Of a stretch of DNA of 27,516 nt, positions 7,772-16,101 are shown piece by piece. The translations under genes and the position numbers were made by a program. The DNA comes from a virus: positions 1 to 27,516 of IMG/VR virus record IMGVR_UViG_3300042539_000720. One strand, 5' to 3'. Each line of letters opens with the position of its first letter. The first letter of the stretch is position 1. The notes under the pieces are model-generated. The model searched no databases. It was not told the DNA's origin and saw only the letters and a program-made list of their open reading frames with translations.

Positions 7772-8196
7772 TAGATGCCTTCCACGTCGTAGACGACGTA
7801 GATCTGCGCGGCGAGGTCGGCGGTCGTGCCGTCCCAGGTGCCGCTCGACGTGATCTCGCAGCCGATCACCGCACCCGCCGCGAACTCGGCAGCGGTGCGG
7901 AGGACCCGGACCGACTTCTCGGTCTCGGTCGTGATCGTCATCGTCGTGTCCGCGTCTTCGGTCCCGCCGAACGTCGCGCCGACGGTGAGCGTGCCCGCCG
8001 TCGCGGCAGCGGACAGCGACGCGGCGACGGCGACCACGCGACCGGCCCACGGCGCGACGTAGCCGGCGACGACCATCGACGCCTCGGCCATCGCGACCGG
8101 GAGCTGTACGTCGGTCTGCGACGCGGCGACCGCATCCTGTCCGAACGCGAGGGCGACGAGCTGCCCCTTGCTCATGTCTCGTGTAATCGTCGGCAT
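7771..8196 (-). CDS. capsid decoration-like protein, first paralog
   Basis: The 141-aa product starts at ATG 8196 after a strong GGGAGGCAAT ribosome binding site, downstream of the major capsid gene and a palindromic hairpin. It shares the GY.APW.GRVVA, TFGGTEDADTT and YVVYD blocks with the next gene, so the two arose by tandem duplication. Here the N-terminal half is Ala-rich. A capsid-surface decoration role is inferred from position, size and beta-rich composition. No named family is recognised. Confidence 0.85.
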   Translation of the reverse strand: MPTITRDMSKGQLVALAFGQDAVAASQTDVQLPVAMAEASMVVAGYVAPWAGRVVAVAASLSAAATAGTLTVGATFGGTEDADTTMTITTETEKSVRVLRTAAEFAAGAVIGCEITSSGTWDGTTADLAAQIYVVYDVEGI

Positions 8197-8216
8197 ATTG
8201 CCTCCCTATGCGGAGA

Positions 8217-8247
8217 CCCTAGGGCGACGATATCGTCGCTCCTAGGG
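8217..8247 (-). terminator. large palindromic hairpin after the major capsid gene
   Basis: CCCTAGG and CCTAGGG (8217-8223, 8241-8247) flank the perfect 16-base palindrome GCGACGATATCGTCGC (8224-8239), with one unpaired base at 8240. It lies in the 64-base gap between the capsid gene and the first decoration gene. There is no U-tract on either side. It could be a partial terminator or an mRNA 3'-end stabiliser setting capsid against decoration dosage. A second short palindrome, CTAGAG-C-CTCTAG (8252-8264), overlaps the capsid stop codon. Confidence 0.6.
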
Positions 8248-8260
8248 CCTCCTAGAGCCT

Positions 8261-9703
8261 CTAGAGGGCGATGTTGTAGATAACCGCCGCGCACTCGATG
8301 CCGGAGGCCGCACCCGTCGGGGTGAAGCGACCGAAGCCCATGCGCATGCTGTAGACGATGCGGGTCTGGTCGGTCGCCGGGATGCGCTCGACCTCGACGC
8401 GCACGCGCCGACGCCAGCCCGCCTTGAAGCCGCGGCGGTTGAACACCACGACCTGGCCCTTGGTGTTGTTCGCGCCGGTCGTCGAGACCTTGCCGTCGGC
8501 TTCGGTCTTCGACACCGCCATCGACGCGACCACCGGGTGCCCGATGATGCGACCGACTTCGCCGTTGAGGAGGTCGGCGTTGATGCCCGCGCCGTACTGG
8601 CGAGCGGTGATGACCTCGTCGAACGTCGCGATGTGGTCCGCCGTCTGCGGGTCCGCGACGTAGACCAGGTCGTTCATGTCGGTCGGGTGACCCCAGTCGG
8701 TCAGGCGGGTCGGGTCGAGGAGCAGACCGCGAACGTCGCGCAGGTCGGTGAACGCGAGCGCGCCGGCGGCGTCGAGGAGGTTCGCGGTGTTGTCCACGAT
8801 CGCCGCGTGGCGGATGCCGTCGAACGCAAGGTAGTGCTTCGTGTCGGCGGGATCGGCGTCGTCGAGGTTGATGTTGCCGGTGCCCGCGTTCGTGGTGTCG
8901 CCGTTGAGGACGAGGCTGTCGCTATAGTGGGCGATCGCCTTCGCCGCCTGCGCGCGCAGGAACGGGACGAACGGGATGATCGAGTCCTCTTCGAGCTCAC
9001 CCGACCACATCTGGTGGATGACGAACTTCGACGCCGACACCGCGACGCGCTGCGAGCCCGTCTTCGTGGTCGTGTAGTTGCTCGCGTTGTTCGCGGTGTT
9101 CTCGCTGACGAGGAGCACTTCCGGGATGTCGACCTCGACCGGCAGGTACGCGGTCGGCGCGGTCATCTCGAAGGTGTCGATGAGGTTGAAGACGCGGGAG
9201 TCCGGGCGGGCGGCTTCCCACAAATCGCCGACGTACTGCGCGCCGACGAGCTGCGAACCGAAGCCGCTCTCGGCGGTGTCCATCGCGCGGTAGGCGGCTT
9301 CGAGAGCGCGCGCCTGCTTCTTGTTCACGCGCGGGTAGAGCTCCTCGAGAGCCCGCCCGTCGATGCGCTTGATCTCGTCCTCGCTCAGGTAGTGAGCATC
9401 GGAGATCGCGCGGAACGCGCCCTCGAGCTCCTCTGACGGGCCGCGACCGATACCGGCGCGCGAGCGGGCGGACATGAGGTCGTACAGGAACTCGATGTCG
9501 GACGCGCCCAGGCCGTGGCGGCTGAACTTCGAACCGATCAGGCGGCTGTCGCCGGAGCCGAAGCGCATCTTGCGAGCGAACTCGCCGTCGGCGAGGATGC
9601 CCTCGACGACCTGGCGGATGCGATCGTCGGACACCGCCGCGCGGGTCTCCGCGTTCATGGACTCGATTCGGGCGACGATGTCGCTCACAACGTTATCGGA
9701 CAC
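8261..9703 (-). CDS. HK97-fold major capsid protein
   Basis: This 480-aa protein has a helical, charged N-terminal region of about 130-150 residues (probable scaffolding delta domain). It is followed by a capsid core with TAYLPVEVDIPEVLLVSENT, SKFVIHQMWSGELEEDS and a C-terminal FNRRGFKAGWRRRVRVEVERIP. The order protease-capsid-connector is canonical for HK97-like phages. Start is GTG at 9703, one base after the protease stop, with GGGAGAG upstream. The N-terminal region is probably removed by the neighbouring protease; the cleavage site was not determined. Confidence 0.92.
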   Translation of the reverse strand: MSDNVVSDIVARIESMNAETRAAVSDDRIRQVVEGILADGEFARKMRFGSGDSRLIGSKFSRHGLGASDIEFLYDLMSARSRAGIGRGPSEELEGAFRAISDAHYLSEDEIKRIDGRALEELYPRVNKKQARALEAAYRAMDTAESGFGSQLVGAQYVGDLWEAARPDSRVFNLIDTFEMTAPTAYLPVEVDIPEVLLVSENTANNASNYTTTKTGSQRVAVSASKFVIHQMWSGELEEDSIIPFVPFLRAQAAKAIAHYSDSLVLNGDTTNAGTGNINLDDADPADTKHYLAFDGIRHAAIVDNTANLLDAAGALAFTDLRDVRGLLLDPTRLTDWGHPTDMNDLVYVADPQTADHIATFDEVITARQYGAGINADLLNGEVGRIIGHPVVASMAVSKTEADGKVSTTGANNTKGQVVVFNRRGFKAGWRRRVRVEVERIPATDQTRIVYSMRMGFGRFTPTGAASGIECAAVIYNIAL

Positions 9704-9704
9704 G

Positions 9705-10664
9705 TTAGCTCTCCCTGATAGCGGACAGGATGCGAGTAAGCACCTCGTCCGGGGTCTCGACGACGGCGGCCTCCGCAGCGCGCGGGGTCATGTCGTCTTC
9801 GTCATAGTCGCCGCCCTTCGCCTTCATGCCGCGCTCGATTACACGTTGGATCGCGTTCACGGCATCCTGAAGGTCGGCGAGGTTCTCCCGCGAGAGGACG
9901 GCCCCCGCGCGGGATTCGAAGGCGTCCGGGAACATTTCCGGCTCCCCCTCGAGGAACAGGGCGCGAACGCCCTCGACGCCGAGGGCCTCGAGGGCCTCTG
10001 GCTCCAGGTACTCCGGCGCGATCTTCCCCGCGCGATCGTAGGCGCGAGCAAGGTGCCGGTATCGATCGGCGACGTCGTAACCCCGACCTTGTGCCGTGTC
10101 GCGGTACAGGGCCACCATCTCGGCGGCTGTACCCGACCATCCGGCGGTCGTCGGCTCCGGCGTCGTCGCAGGAACGTCCACGGCCTCGGCGATCGCCGCG
10201 AGCGCGCGAGCCTGTCGCGCGATCAGGGCGTTCGGGTCTCCGGGGACCGGGACGGCGGAGATGTCGAGGAGGTCGGCGCGGGTGACGCGCCCACGGCTAC
10301 CGGCGACCGGGCTCGGCTCCATCGCCTGGGTATCCCAGCCGACGGAGACGGAGTGCAGGAAGCCGCCGCGGTACTTCGCCTCGATGCTGCGGGCGAAGTC
10401 GTCGGACTGGTCGAAGACGATATCCGCCATCAAGCGGTCGCCGTCCACGAACACGTCGGCTTTCCCGATCGGGGGACGCTGTCCGGAGTAGTCGTGCGCC
10501 CAGAGGACGACCGGGTTCCGGCGGTAGTTGTCGAGGTTCCAGGCGTCCATGCCGATCTCGAGGCCGTCGCGGGCGACGCCCTCGGTCGAAGCGACGAACC
10601 GGAGCGGCTGCCCCTCGCCTTCGGGGGTCTCCGCGCGAGAGATCACACCACGGATGTACTTCAC
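9705..10664 (-). CDS. prohead maturation protease, S78 family
   Basis: This 319-aa protein has PVVLWAHDYSGQRPPIG with the probable catalytic His57, then GGFLHSVSVGW with the probable catalytic Ser at 107 (105 is the alternative). RADLLDISAVPVPGDPNAL follows, as in S78 peptidases. Residues after about 170 form an acidic, helical extension (LEPEALEALGVEGVRALFLEGE) that may serve as scaffold, since no separate scaffold gene is seen. Start is GTG at 10664 with GGGAGG upstream, overlapping the small upstream ORF by GTGA. It cleaves the capsid N-terminus and itself during head maturation. Confidence 0.93.
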   Translation of the reverse strand: MKYIRGVISRAETPEGEGQPLRFVASTEGVARDGLEIGMDAWNLDNYRRNPVVLWAHDYSGQRPPIGKADVFVDGDRLMADIVFDQSDDFARSIEAKYRGGFLHSVSVGWDTQAMEPSPVAGSRGRVTRADLLDISAVPVPGDPNALIARQARALAAIAEAVDVPATTPEPTTAGWSGTAAEMVALYRDTAQGRGYDVADRYRHLARAYDRAGKIAPEYLEPEALEALGVEGVRALFLEGEPEMFPDAFESRAGAVLSRENLADLQDAVNAIQRVIERGMKAKGGDYDEDDMTPRAAEAAVVETPDEVLTRILSAIRES

Positions 10665-10798
10665 TCTTGCCTCCCGTCGTCCCGCTTCCGGCGGGGAACG
10701 ACCGTGCGGTCGAGACCGAGGTAGGTCTCGATCGCCCCTAAACAGATTAGCATAGCCTGTCTAATGGCCAGAAGGAGGACGCGCTCACGGTCGCCCAT
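10661..10798 (-). CDS. 45-aa small protein between portal and protease
   Basis: The reading frame from ATG 10798 encodes MGDRERVLLLAIRQAMLICL followed by GAIETYLGLDRTVVPRRKR and a short charged end. Its TGA stop overlaps the protease GTG start as GTGA, the same coupling used elsewhere in the operon. It fills the only gap in this part of the operon. The sequence has one amphipathic or weakly hydrophobic helix (residues 7-23) and a basic tail. The ribosome binding site is weak. Function unknown. Confidence 0.68.
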   Translation of the reverse strand: MGDRERVLLLAIRQAMLICLGAIETYLGLDRTVVPRRKRDDGRQE

Positions 10799-10801
10799 GA
10801 C

Positions 10802-13261
10802 CTAGGAGCCCGCCTGCATCGCCGCCCACTCGGTATCGGAGATCGGGACCATCGTGCACCGGCAGTTGACGACGTTGCGCGCGCTCGGGAAGTCTCCCGG
10901 ATACATCCCCTGCTCGCCGCCGACGGTGAACGGCTCGTCCATCGCGACCGCCTGATCGTGCGCGGCGACGTGGTCGGGTCGCGTGCGGTCGTCGATCGCG
11001 GACAGCCACCGCTTCCCGCCGACGACGCCGGACTGTCGCCAGCCCTCCTCCTGCCCACCGTTGACGGCGGTGCCGACCTCGGTCCGCGCGATCGCCTCCG
11101 CACTCGACCGGATGCGGTCGCCCATGATCGTGTTGACGCGGTCGGCGGCTTTGAGGACGTCTTCGCCGGCGGCGATGCTCTCGCCGAGGGAGACCCGCAG
11201 CGCGTCCCACGTCGTCTGGTTCACCTCTTCGGCGAAGCGTTGGATCTGCCGCTCCATGAAGCGGACGACGCGCGGGTCGAGTACGTCGAAGGCCATCCCG
11301 ACGCCGGTCTGCGCGAGCCCATCCTGTCCGGCGGCGGCGATGATGTCTCGGTAGATCGGTCGCATCACGACGCGGAACTCCCGGATCCACCGCGCAAGCT
11401 CGAACGGGTTCTCGGCTGCATCCTCGATCGTGCGCGCGCTGCGCTCGCTCTTGACGCGTGCGAGGACCGCCTGCCGCTGTCGGCGCATGAGGTCGGCGAC
11501 GGCGTTCCCGAAGCGACGCTCCTCCGGCTCGAGGCGGCGGACCCACGCGGCGAACCGCTCGACGTGTTCGGGGTCGCCGTACTCGCGACCGGTGACGACG
11601 ATCGTCCGCCCGGCTTCCTGTTCGCGCTCGATCTCGAGCTGCTTCCGCTCCGCCCAGGCGCGACCCGGGTCGCCGCCCCACAGATCCCACGCGACGCGAC
11701 CGGGCGACGGGTAGCCGTCCTCCCCGTCGCTGAAGCCCTCGGCCTCTTTGTCGACCTCGTGGCGAGCGAAGAAGCTCTTCATCCGCGCGATCGTCTCCGG
11801 CGACACCCGCTCCCGGTTCGCGAGCTGGTTTGCGCGGGCGAGACCGACGGCGGTGCCGCCCGGTCGCCCGTCTTCTTTCCACGCGAGCGCGCGGCGGGCG
11901 ACGGCGGCGATCTCTTCGGTCGGTCGCAGGTCCACGTCGGCGACGGCGCGGTGCGAGCGCGGCTCCTCGACGGGCACGGGCTCCGGCGTCGGCGCGGGCG
12001 GCGGTGTTGGCTCGGCGGGCGGGATGCCGACACCAGTGTCGATCACCGGGACGAGCGACGCCTGCGCCCACCACGCCTCACCCCACGGCAGCGGGTCGAA
12101 GCCCTTCGACGCGCGCCATTCGTTCACGGTCAGCGCACCGGCGACGATCTGTTCTTTCTCGATCGTCCACTTCGCCGCCTCCGCTTCTTGCAGCACGGCG
12201 ACGCCGGAGAGGTCGAACTCCACGACGTCGGCGACGCCGGGGAACAGCGGCAGGAGCTGCTCGGTGAGCTCGGTCGCGATGAACCTCGCCTCCGGCTGGA
12301 TCGTGTCCGTCCAGATCGCGAGCCGCGCGTCCTTTTGGTTCGCGTAGGTGCGCTCGCCGCCGACAAGGTCGAGGGGGACGCCGTAGGCGCGGCAGATCTC
12401 CTCTAGGCTCCACTTGAGGGAGCCGAGGTATTCGGCGTCCTTCGGCGTCACCGACAGCGGCTGGAACTTCGCCTCGAAGCGGAGGACGCCCCACCGGTGC
12501 GCTTTGTCCGCGCCTTTGAACCGGCGGCTCATCGACTGCTCGAGCCCGCGCGCCTGCTCTTCGGTGAGCGTCTGCCCGTTCGCCGGTTGCACGACGCCGG
12601 CCAACTGCAAGCCGTTCCTGAACATCGCGGCGTTCGAGATCATCGCGGCCCGGCTGGTGTCGGCGGCGATCGCGGCGGAGGCGAGCGGCGACAGCCCGTC
12701 GAACTCGTCGAGCGGGTTCGGGTAGCGCAACCAGATCACCTCGTCGCGCTCGAAGCGCATCGGCTCTTGATCGCTCCCGACCTGGTAGAGGAAGTGGCTA
12801 ACGTAGGCTTCTTTGTCCGGGACGACGGTGACGCGGTCCGGGCGAGCCCACCACATCTCCATCGGTCGCCCGCGCCGGTTCGTCCCCCTGTCGAGGAAGA
12901 TGTACGCGGACCCCCACAAGCACAACGACAGCTCGGTCATTTCAACCATGCGCTGGAACGTCCAGAACGGGTTGACCTTCGACAGGAGCTCGACGAGCGG
13001 CCCCGCGGTGACCTTGTCCTTGCGACCGTCGGGACCGACGCGGTAGGCGACGATCGGCAGCGACGACAGGAGCGAGGCACGGATGCGCGCGGCGGTGTAG
13101 ACCGCGTTGCTCGTCTGGATGTACGCGCCGTAGTCGGTCCGGCTCTCCGGCTCGAGACCGAAGCCCGCGAGGTAATTCGTGATGCCGGGATCGGGGACGG
13201 CTCCCGGACCGGGGACGAATGCCCGGGCGACGTTCTCGGCGTACTTGCGCATGCGACTCAC
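10802..13261 (-). CDS. portal protein fused to MuF-like head morphogenesis domain
   Basis: This 819-aa protein is about twice a normal portal. Residues 1 to about 410 are an HK97 gp3-type portal (LWGSAYIFLDR, EVIWLRYPNPLDEFDGLSPL, SLEEICRAYGVPLDLVGG). Residues 413-435 are a Pro-rich linker. Residues 447-545 hold an uncharacterised phage module (RRALAWKEDGRPGG, FFARHEVDKEAEGF, GYPSPGRVAWDLWGGDPGRAWAE). Residues about 570-805 match MuF-type morphogenesis proteins (AEAIARTEVGTAVNGG, DDRTRPDHVAAHD, NCRCTMVPI). Start is GTG at 13261, overlapping the terminase by GTGA, with GGGAGG upstream. The dodecameric portal would carry an internal MuF domain. Confidence 0.93.
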   Translation of the reverse strand: MSRMRKYAENVARAFVPGPGAVPDPGITNYLAGFGLEPESRTDYGAYIQTSNAVYTAARIRASLLSSLPIVAYRVGPDGRKDKVTAGPLVELLSKVNPFWTFQRMVEMTELSLCLWGSAYIFLDRGTNRRGRPMEMWWARPDRVTVVPDKEAYVSHFLYQVGSDQEPMRFERDEVIWLRYPNPLDEFDGLSPLASAAIAADTSRAAMISNAAMFRNGLQLAGVVQPANGQTLTEEQARGLEQSMSRRFKGADKAHRWGVLRFEAKFQPLSVTPKDAEYLGSLKWSLEEICRAYGVPLDLVGGERTYANQKDARLAIWTDTIQPEARFIATELTEQLLPLFPGVADVVEFDLSGVAVLQEAEAAKWTIEKEQIVAGALTVNEWRASKGFDPLPWGEAWWAQASLVPVIDTGVGIPPAEPTPPPAPTPEPVPVEEPRSHRAVADVDLRPTEEIAAVARRALAWKEDGRPGGTAVGLARANQLANRERVSPETIARMKSFFARHEVDKEAEGFSDGEDGYPSPGRVAWDLWGGDPGRAWAERKQLEIEREQEAGRTIVVTGREYGDPEHVERFAAWVRRLEPEERRFGNAVADLMRRQRQAVLARVKSERSARTIEDAAENPFELARWIREFRVVMRPIYRDIIAAAGQDGLAQTGVGMAFDVLDPRVVRFMERQIQRFAEEVNQTTWDALRVSLGESIAAGEDVLKAADRVNTIMGDRIRSSAEAIARTEVGTAVNGGQEEGWRQSGVVGGKRWLSAIDDRTRPDHVAAHDQAVAMDEPFTVGGEQGMYPGDFPSARNVVNCRCTMVPISDTEWAAMQAGS

Positions 13262-14454
13262 AGGAACAACCTCCCCGCTAGACTCGGCGCGCTCAGGTGC
13301 ATCACCGCGTAGCGGAGAGCGTCGAGCGCGTGGTCGTGGTCCTTGATCGGCTTGTCCGACTCGGTGCGGGTGCCGTCAGGATACCGATACGATTCGAACT
13401 CCCCGATGAGGTTCGCGCACGCCGGGTCTACGGTCAGGCCGTCGGCGATCGCGGTCGTGAGCCGACCGATGCCTTCGGTGATCGCGTGGTCGCCCGGGGT
13501 GACGTGATACCCCAGCCGTCGGAGCTCGAGGATGTAGCCCGCCGCGCTCGGGTCGATGACGACGGTTTCGGCGGCGACGGCGTCGATCGCCTCGCGGATC
13601 GCGGCGACAATCTCCGCGCTCGATAGGTTGCGGCGGTAGACCTCGCGGGAGACGTGGACACGATCGTCGCCCGCCTGGTGCACGGTGAGGATCGCGGTCG
13701 GGTTGCGGGTGCCGACGTCCACGGTGACGAGCGTGCGCCACCCGGTGACGTCGGTCGCGGCGACGTTCGCGTCCCGGCTGAAGCCGGGGTAGACGAGCCC
13801 GTCAAACGCGACGAACTCCGCCTCGATCTCCTGCGCGGCGAACCGCCCGGAGTAGCCGAGGCCGGCGATGTAGTCCTCGGCGTTGATGTACGGATTGTCG
13901 CGGGTCGTGGCGCGGTAGAAGACATGCTGCGGGGTCGGGTTCACGACCCACTCGTCGTAGATGATGCGGCGACCCTTCGGCGTCGAGGTAACGAAGAGCG
14001 ACGGGTTCGCGCCGTCGCGGACCGCGCCCTTGAGCGCAGACCAGATGCCGCGGTCGGTGACGTACTCGACCTCGTCGATCCACGCCCAGGCGTAGTTCGG
14101 ACCGCGGACCCGGCTCTCGTTCTCGAGGGTCGCAAACCGGACCTCGGCCTCGATCGGCGCGGTGATCGTGACGACGCCCCGCTGCTGGTGAAGCTCGAAG
14201 CGGTACCGCTGCGCGCGCAGTCGCTCGAGGAAGGCGCGCTTCGCCCCGAACTCGAGCATCGGGAAGTCCGGGGCGGCGATGAGCCCGAGCCGGCCCGGGT
14301 TGAGGGTCAGGAGCCGGAGCGCGCGGACGGCCCCGCCGTAGGTCTTCCCGGAGTTGCGACCGGCGACGAAGGCGACGTTCCGGTGGTCATCGAGGATGAA
14401 CCGACGCTGCGACGGGTAGAACGTCTCCGCGCGCGGTTCGGCGAGGGCGACCAC
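13258..14454 (-). CDS. terL: terminase large subunit
   Basis: This 398-aa packaging ATPase-nuclease has a Walker A-like motif AGRNSGKT (31-38), Walker B WIDEVEY with Asp126/Glu127-Glu129 region, and coupling motif VTSTPKG (155-161). Nuclease-domain acidic positions are VTVDVGTRNPTA (Asp246), VVIDPSAAG (Asp301) and DHDHALDALRYA (372-383). The length is slightly short for the family but all motor and nuclease motifs are present. Start is GTG immediately after the small-terminase TAG stop. It cuts concatemers and pumps DNA through the portal. Confidence 0.96.
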   Translation of the reverse strand: MVALAEPRAETFYPSQRRFILDDHRNVAFVAGRNSGKTYGGAVRALRLLTLNPGRLGLIAAPDFPMLEFGAKRAFLERLRAQRYRFELHQQRGVVTITAPIEAEVRFATLENESRVRGPNYAWAWIDEVEYVTDRGIWSALKGAVRDGANPSLFVTSTPKGRRIIYDEWVVNPTPQHVFYRATTRDNPYINAEDYIAGLGYSGRFAAQEIEAEFVAFDGLVYPGFSRDANVAATDVTGWRTLVTVDVGTRNPTAILTVHQAGDDRVHVSREVYRRNLSSAEIVAAIREAIDAVAAETVVIDPSAAGYILELRRLGYHVTPGDHAITEGIGRLTTAIADGLTVDPACANLIGEFESYRYPDGTRTESDKPIKDHDHALDALRYAVMHLSAPSLAGRLFL

Positions 14455-14877
14455 CTACTCGCCACCCTCGGTCGCGGCGATGATCAACGGGATCGGGCGA
14501 TCGTCGATGCTGCCGAGCTTCTGCTCGACCCGGCGGGGAGCGTTGAGGCCATCGAGCTCGGCGAGGTCGGCGAGGGCCTTCTGACAGATCGCCGCCGCCT
14601 TCTCGTCACCGGACACCGCCTTGTCATAGTAGGCGGCGTAGATCGACTCGAGCCGATCGCGGTGCAGGTTGCGGTATTCCTCGGCGGGCTCGCGGAGCGT
14701 CTCCCGGAGCGCGGCGAGGACGGCCTTATGGGCTCCGGATGCGTTCGCGTATCCGAGGGCTTCGGCGATCTCCTCGAACGTCCGCCCGGCCTTTCGCATG
14801 CGCAAGGCGTCCGCCTGCCTCTCGTTGGCGGTCATCCCCCTTGTACTTGCTTTAGGTATACCTCGGGGTCTTGCCAC
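14455..14877 (-). CDS. terS: terminase small subunit
   Basis: This 140-aa protein has an N-terminal helix-turn-helix region (MTANERQADALRMRKAGRTF then EEIAEALGYANASGAHKAV), expected for DNA recognition by small terminases. Helices follow (YRNLHRDRLESIYAAYYDKA) with a short C-terminal tail. It directly precedes the large subunit. GTG at 14877 is chosen because GGAG lies five bases upstream; the internal ATG at 14835 has its purine tract directly abutting it. It is the first gene of the late operon and borders the large non-coding region, a natural place for its cos or pac target. Confidence 0.9.
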   Translation of the reverse strand: MARPRGIPKASTRGMTANERQADALRMRKAGRTFEEIAEALGYANASGAHKAVLAALRETLREPAEEYRNLHRDRLESIYAAYYDKAVSGDEKAAAICQKALADLAELDGLNAPRRVEQKLGSIDDRPIPLIIAATEGGE

Positions 14878-15455
14878 GGTTTCTCCATCGGCAACACTAA
14901 GCCGGGGTATAGTCCCCCTTTCTCTAGTCTACATCATGCCGTCTAGTCGCTTCGCGGGGGTCCGGATCGCGGCGACGCGTGACGAGATGCGCGGTGTAGT
15001 CGTTCGTCGTGTCTTGTCTGGGCCAGTCTTGTCGTGCGCGCCGTACCGGTCTGTCGAGTTCCGTGCAGTCGATCGGGGGTCGCGAGGGCATGGTGCGACA
15101 GGGTTGGCATAGTCGGTCGGGAGTGACATGTCTGGGCTCGGCTTGTGACGTCGGGTCGGGAAGGCGGGGCTTGTGGTGTGACGTCGTGCGGGCTGTTCTG
15201 AACGGCTACGGGCGGTCTGGGCTTGTCGTGTCGATAGCGGCGAGGTGGAAGGGCTTGACTAGGCCAGTCGATGAGGGACGTCGTGCCTGGGTCGGTCGCG
15301 CTCGGTTTGGGATCGTCGCAGCGCGTGGAGTTGTGGCGGGTAGAATAGTCGCGAAGGATGGGCGGGTCGCGGCTAGGGTAGTCGGGCGAGCTGCATGGTA
15401 GCGGGTGGTAACGTCGTTCGTCGTGGGGCGTACCGGTGCGTTATGTTCTGTCGGC

Positions 15456-15566
15456 GATCGACCGGTCGGGGCCGGGGGCCAGCGCAGGCGGCTCTTCACC
15501 GCCTTCGCCCGAGGAGCGCACCGGAGGCTCGCGTTGACGCCGTCCCCCGGCCCGGACCGGTCGATC
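15456..15566. repeat. long inverted repeat, 23-bp arms with one mismatch
   Basis: The arms are 15456-15478 and 15544-15566. They begin GATCGACCGGTC and end GACCGGTCGATC, matching at 22 of 23 positions. The 65-base interior contains a further 6-bp hairpin (AGGCGG 15486-15491 with CCGCCT 15499-15504, 7-nt loop). This is the longest inverted repeat found in the window. It could form a cruciform or a structured RNA in either direction. Confidence 0.85.
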
Positions 15567-15885
15567 TGTGGGTTGTCGTGCGCGATGTCAAGTCTAGGCG
15601 AGACCTGGCCCGTGTGGTCGCGAGAGACGAGCAGGTACGGGACGCGATGGCCAGTCGGCGCGACGTGTTTCGCGGGGGACGGGTAGGCTCGTTTTGTCGC
15701 GCGTAGTGAGCCGACGGGTGACGAGTAGCGTCGACTTGTCTTGTCGATAGCGGCGGGAGGTAGCGACGCGCAGCGAAGGGGATGGGTTAGTCGCTCGGGA
15801 AGAATAGTGACGCGATGAGGCGACAGGGATAGTCGGTCGAAAATGTTTCGTCGCGGCTTGGCTTGACTTGTCGTGTGGTATGCTT

Positions 15886-15954
15886 GCGTCATGCCTGGTG
15901 TGAACCGGTCATGTTCTACCCCGTAGGCGATTGTGCCTCCGGGGTTTCTTTTTT
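15886..15954 (+). ncRNA. candidate small plus-strand RNA: two hairpins and an intrinsic terminator
   Basis: The first hairpin pairs CATGCCTGGT (15890-15899) with ACCGGTCATG (15904-15913) around a GTGA tetraloop, with one mismatch and one G-U pair. The second is the terminator at 15918-15954. A possible extended -10 element, TGGTATGCT, lies at about 15875-15883 with no good -35 at normal spacing. The transcript would be about 70 nt. The 5' end is inferred; the hairpins and U-tract are seen directly. A very short ORF (MPGVNRSCSTP) spans it but lacks a ribosome binding site. Confidence 0.5.
15918..15954 (+). terminator. rho-independent terminator on the plus strand
   Basis: ACCCCGTAGGC (15918-15928) pairs with GCCTCCGGGGT (15935-15945) with one mismatch and a 6-nt loop, followed by TTCTTTTTT. 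It is the most classical intrinsic terminator in the window and points in the plus direction, opposite to all protein genes. On the minus strand the stem is not followed by a U-tract. Confidence 0.85.
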
Positions 15955-16101
15955 CCCCGTCGGTGGGATATGCGCAGTCGCGGCTGGTGGCGGCTAGTCG
16001 GCGGGCGGTGACCTGGGTTGACTTGTCTAGCGCGTCGTCGTGGCGTGAACCGGATAGTCGGGACGTTGCGATGTGAACAGCGGCGATACGTTGAGTCGAT
16101 G

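Noticed and set aside
15206-15892. 228-codon minus-strand frame across the gene desert
   Set aside because: Composition is dominated by Thr, Arg, Pro, Ser and His without any motif, no good ribosome binding site precedes it, and it spans a long inverted repeat and repeated DNA motifs. Most likely a chance opening in stop-poor GC-rich DNA.
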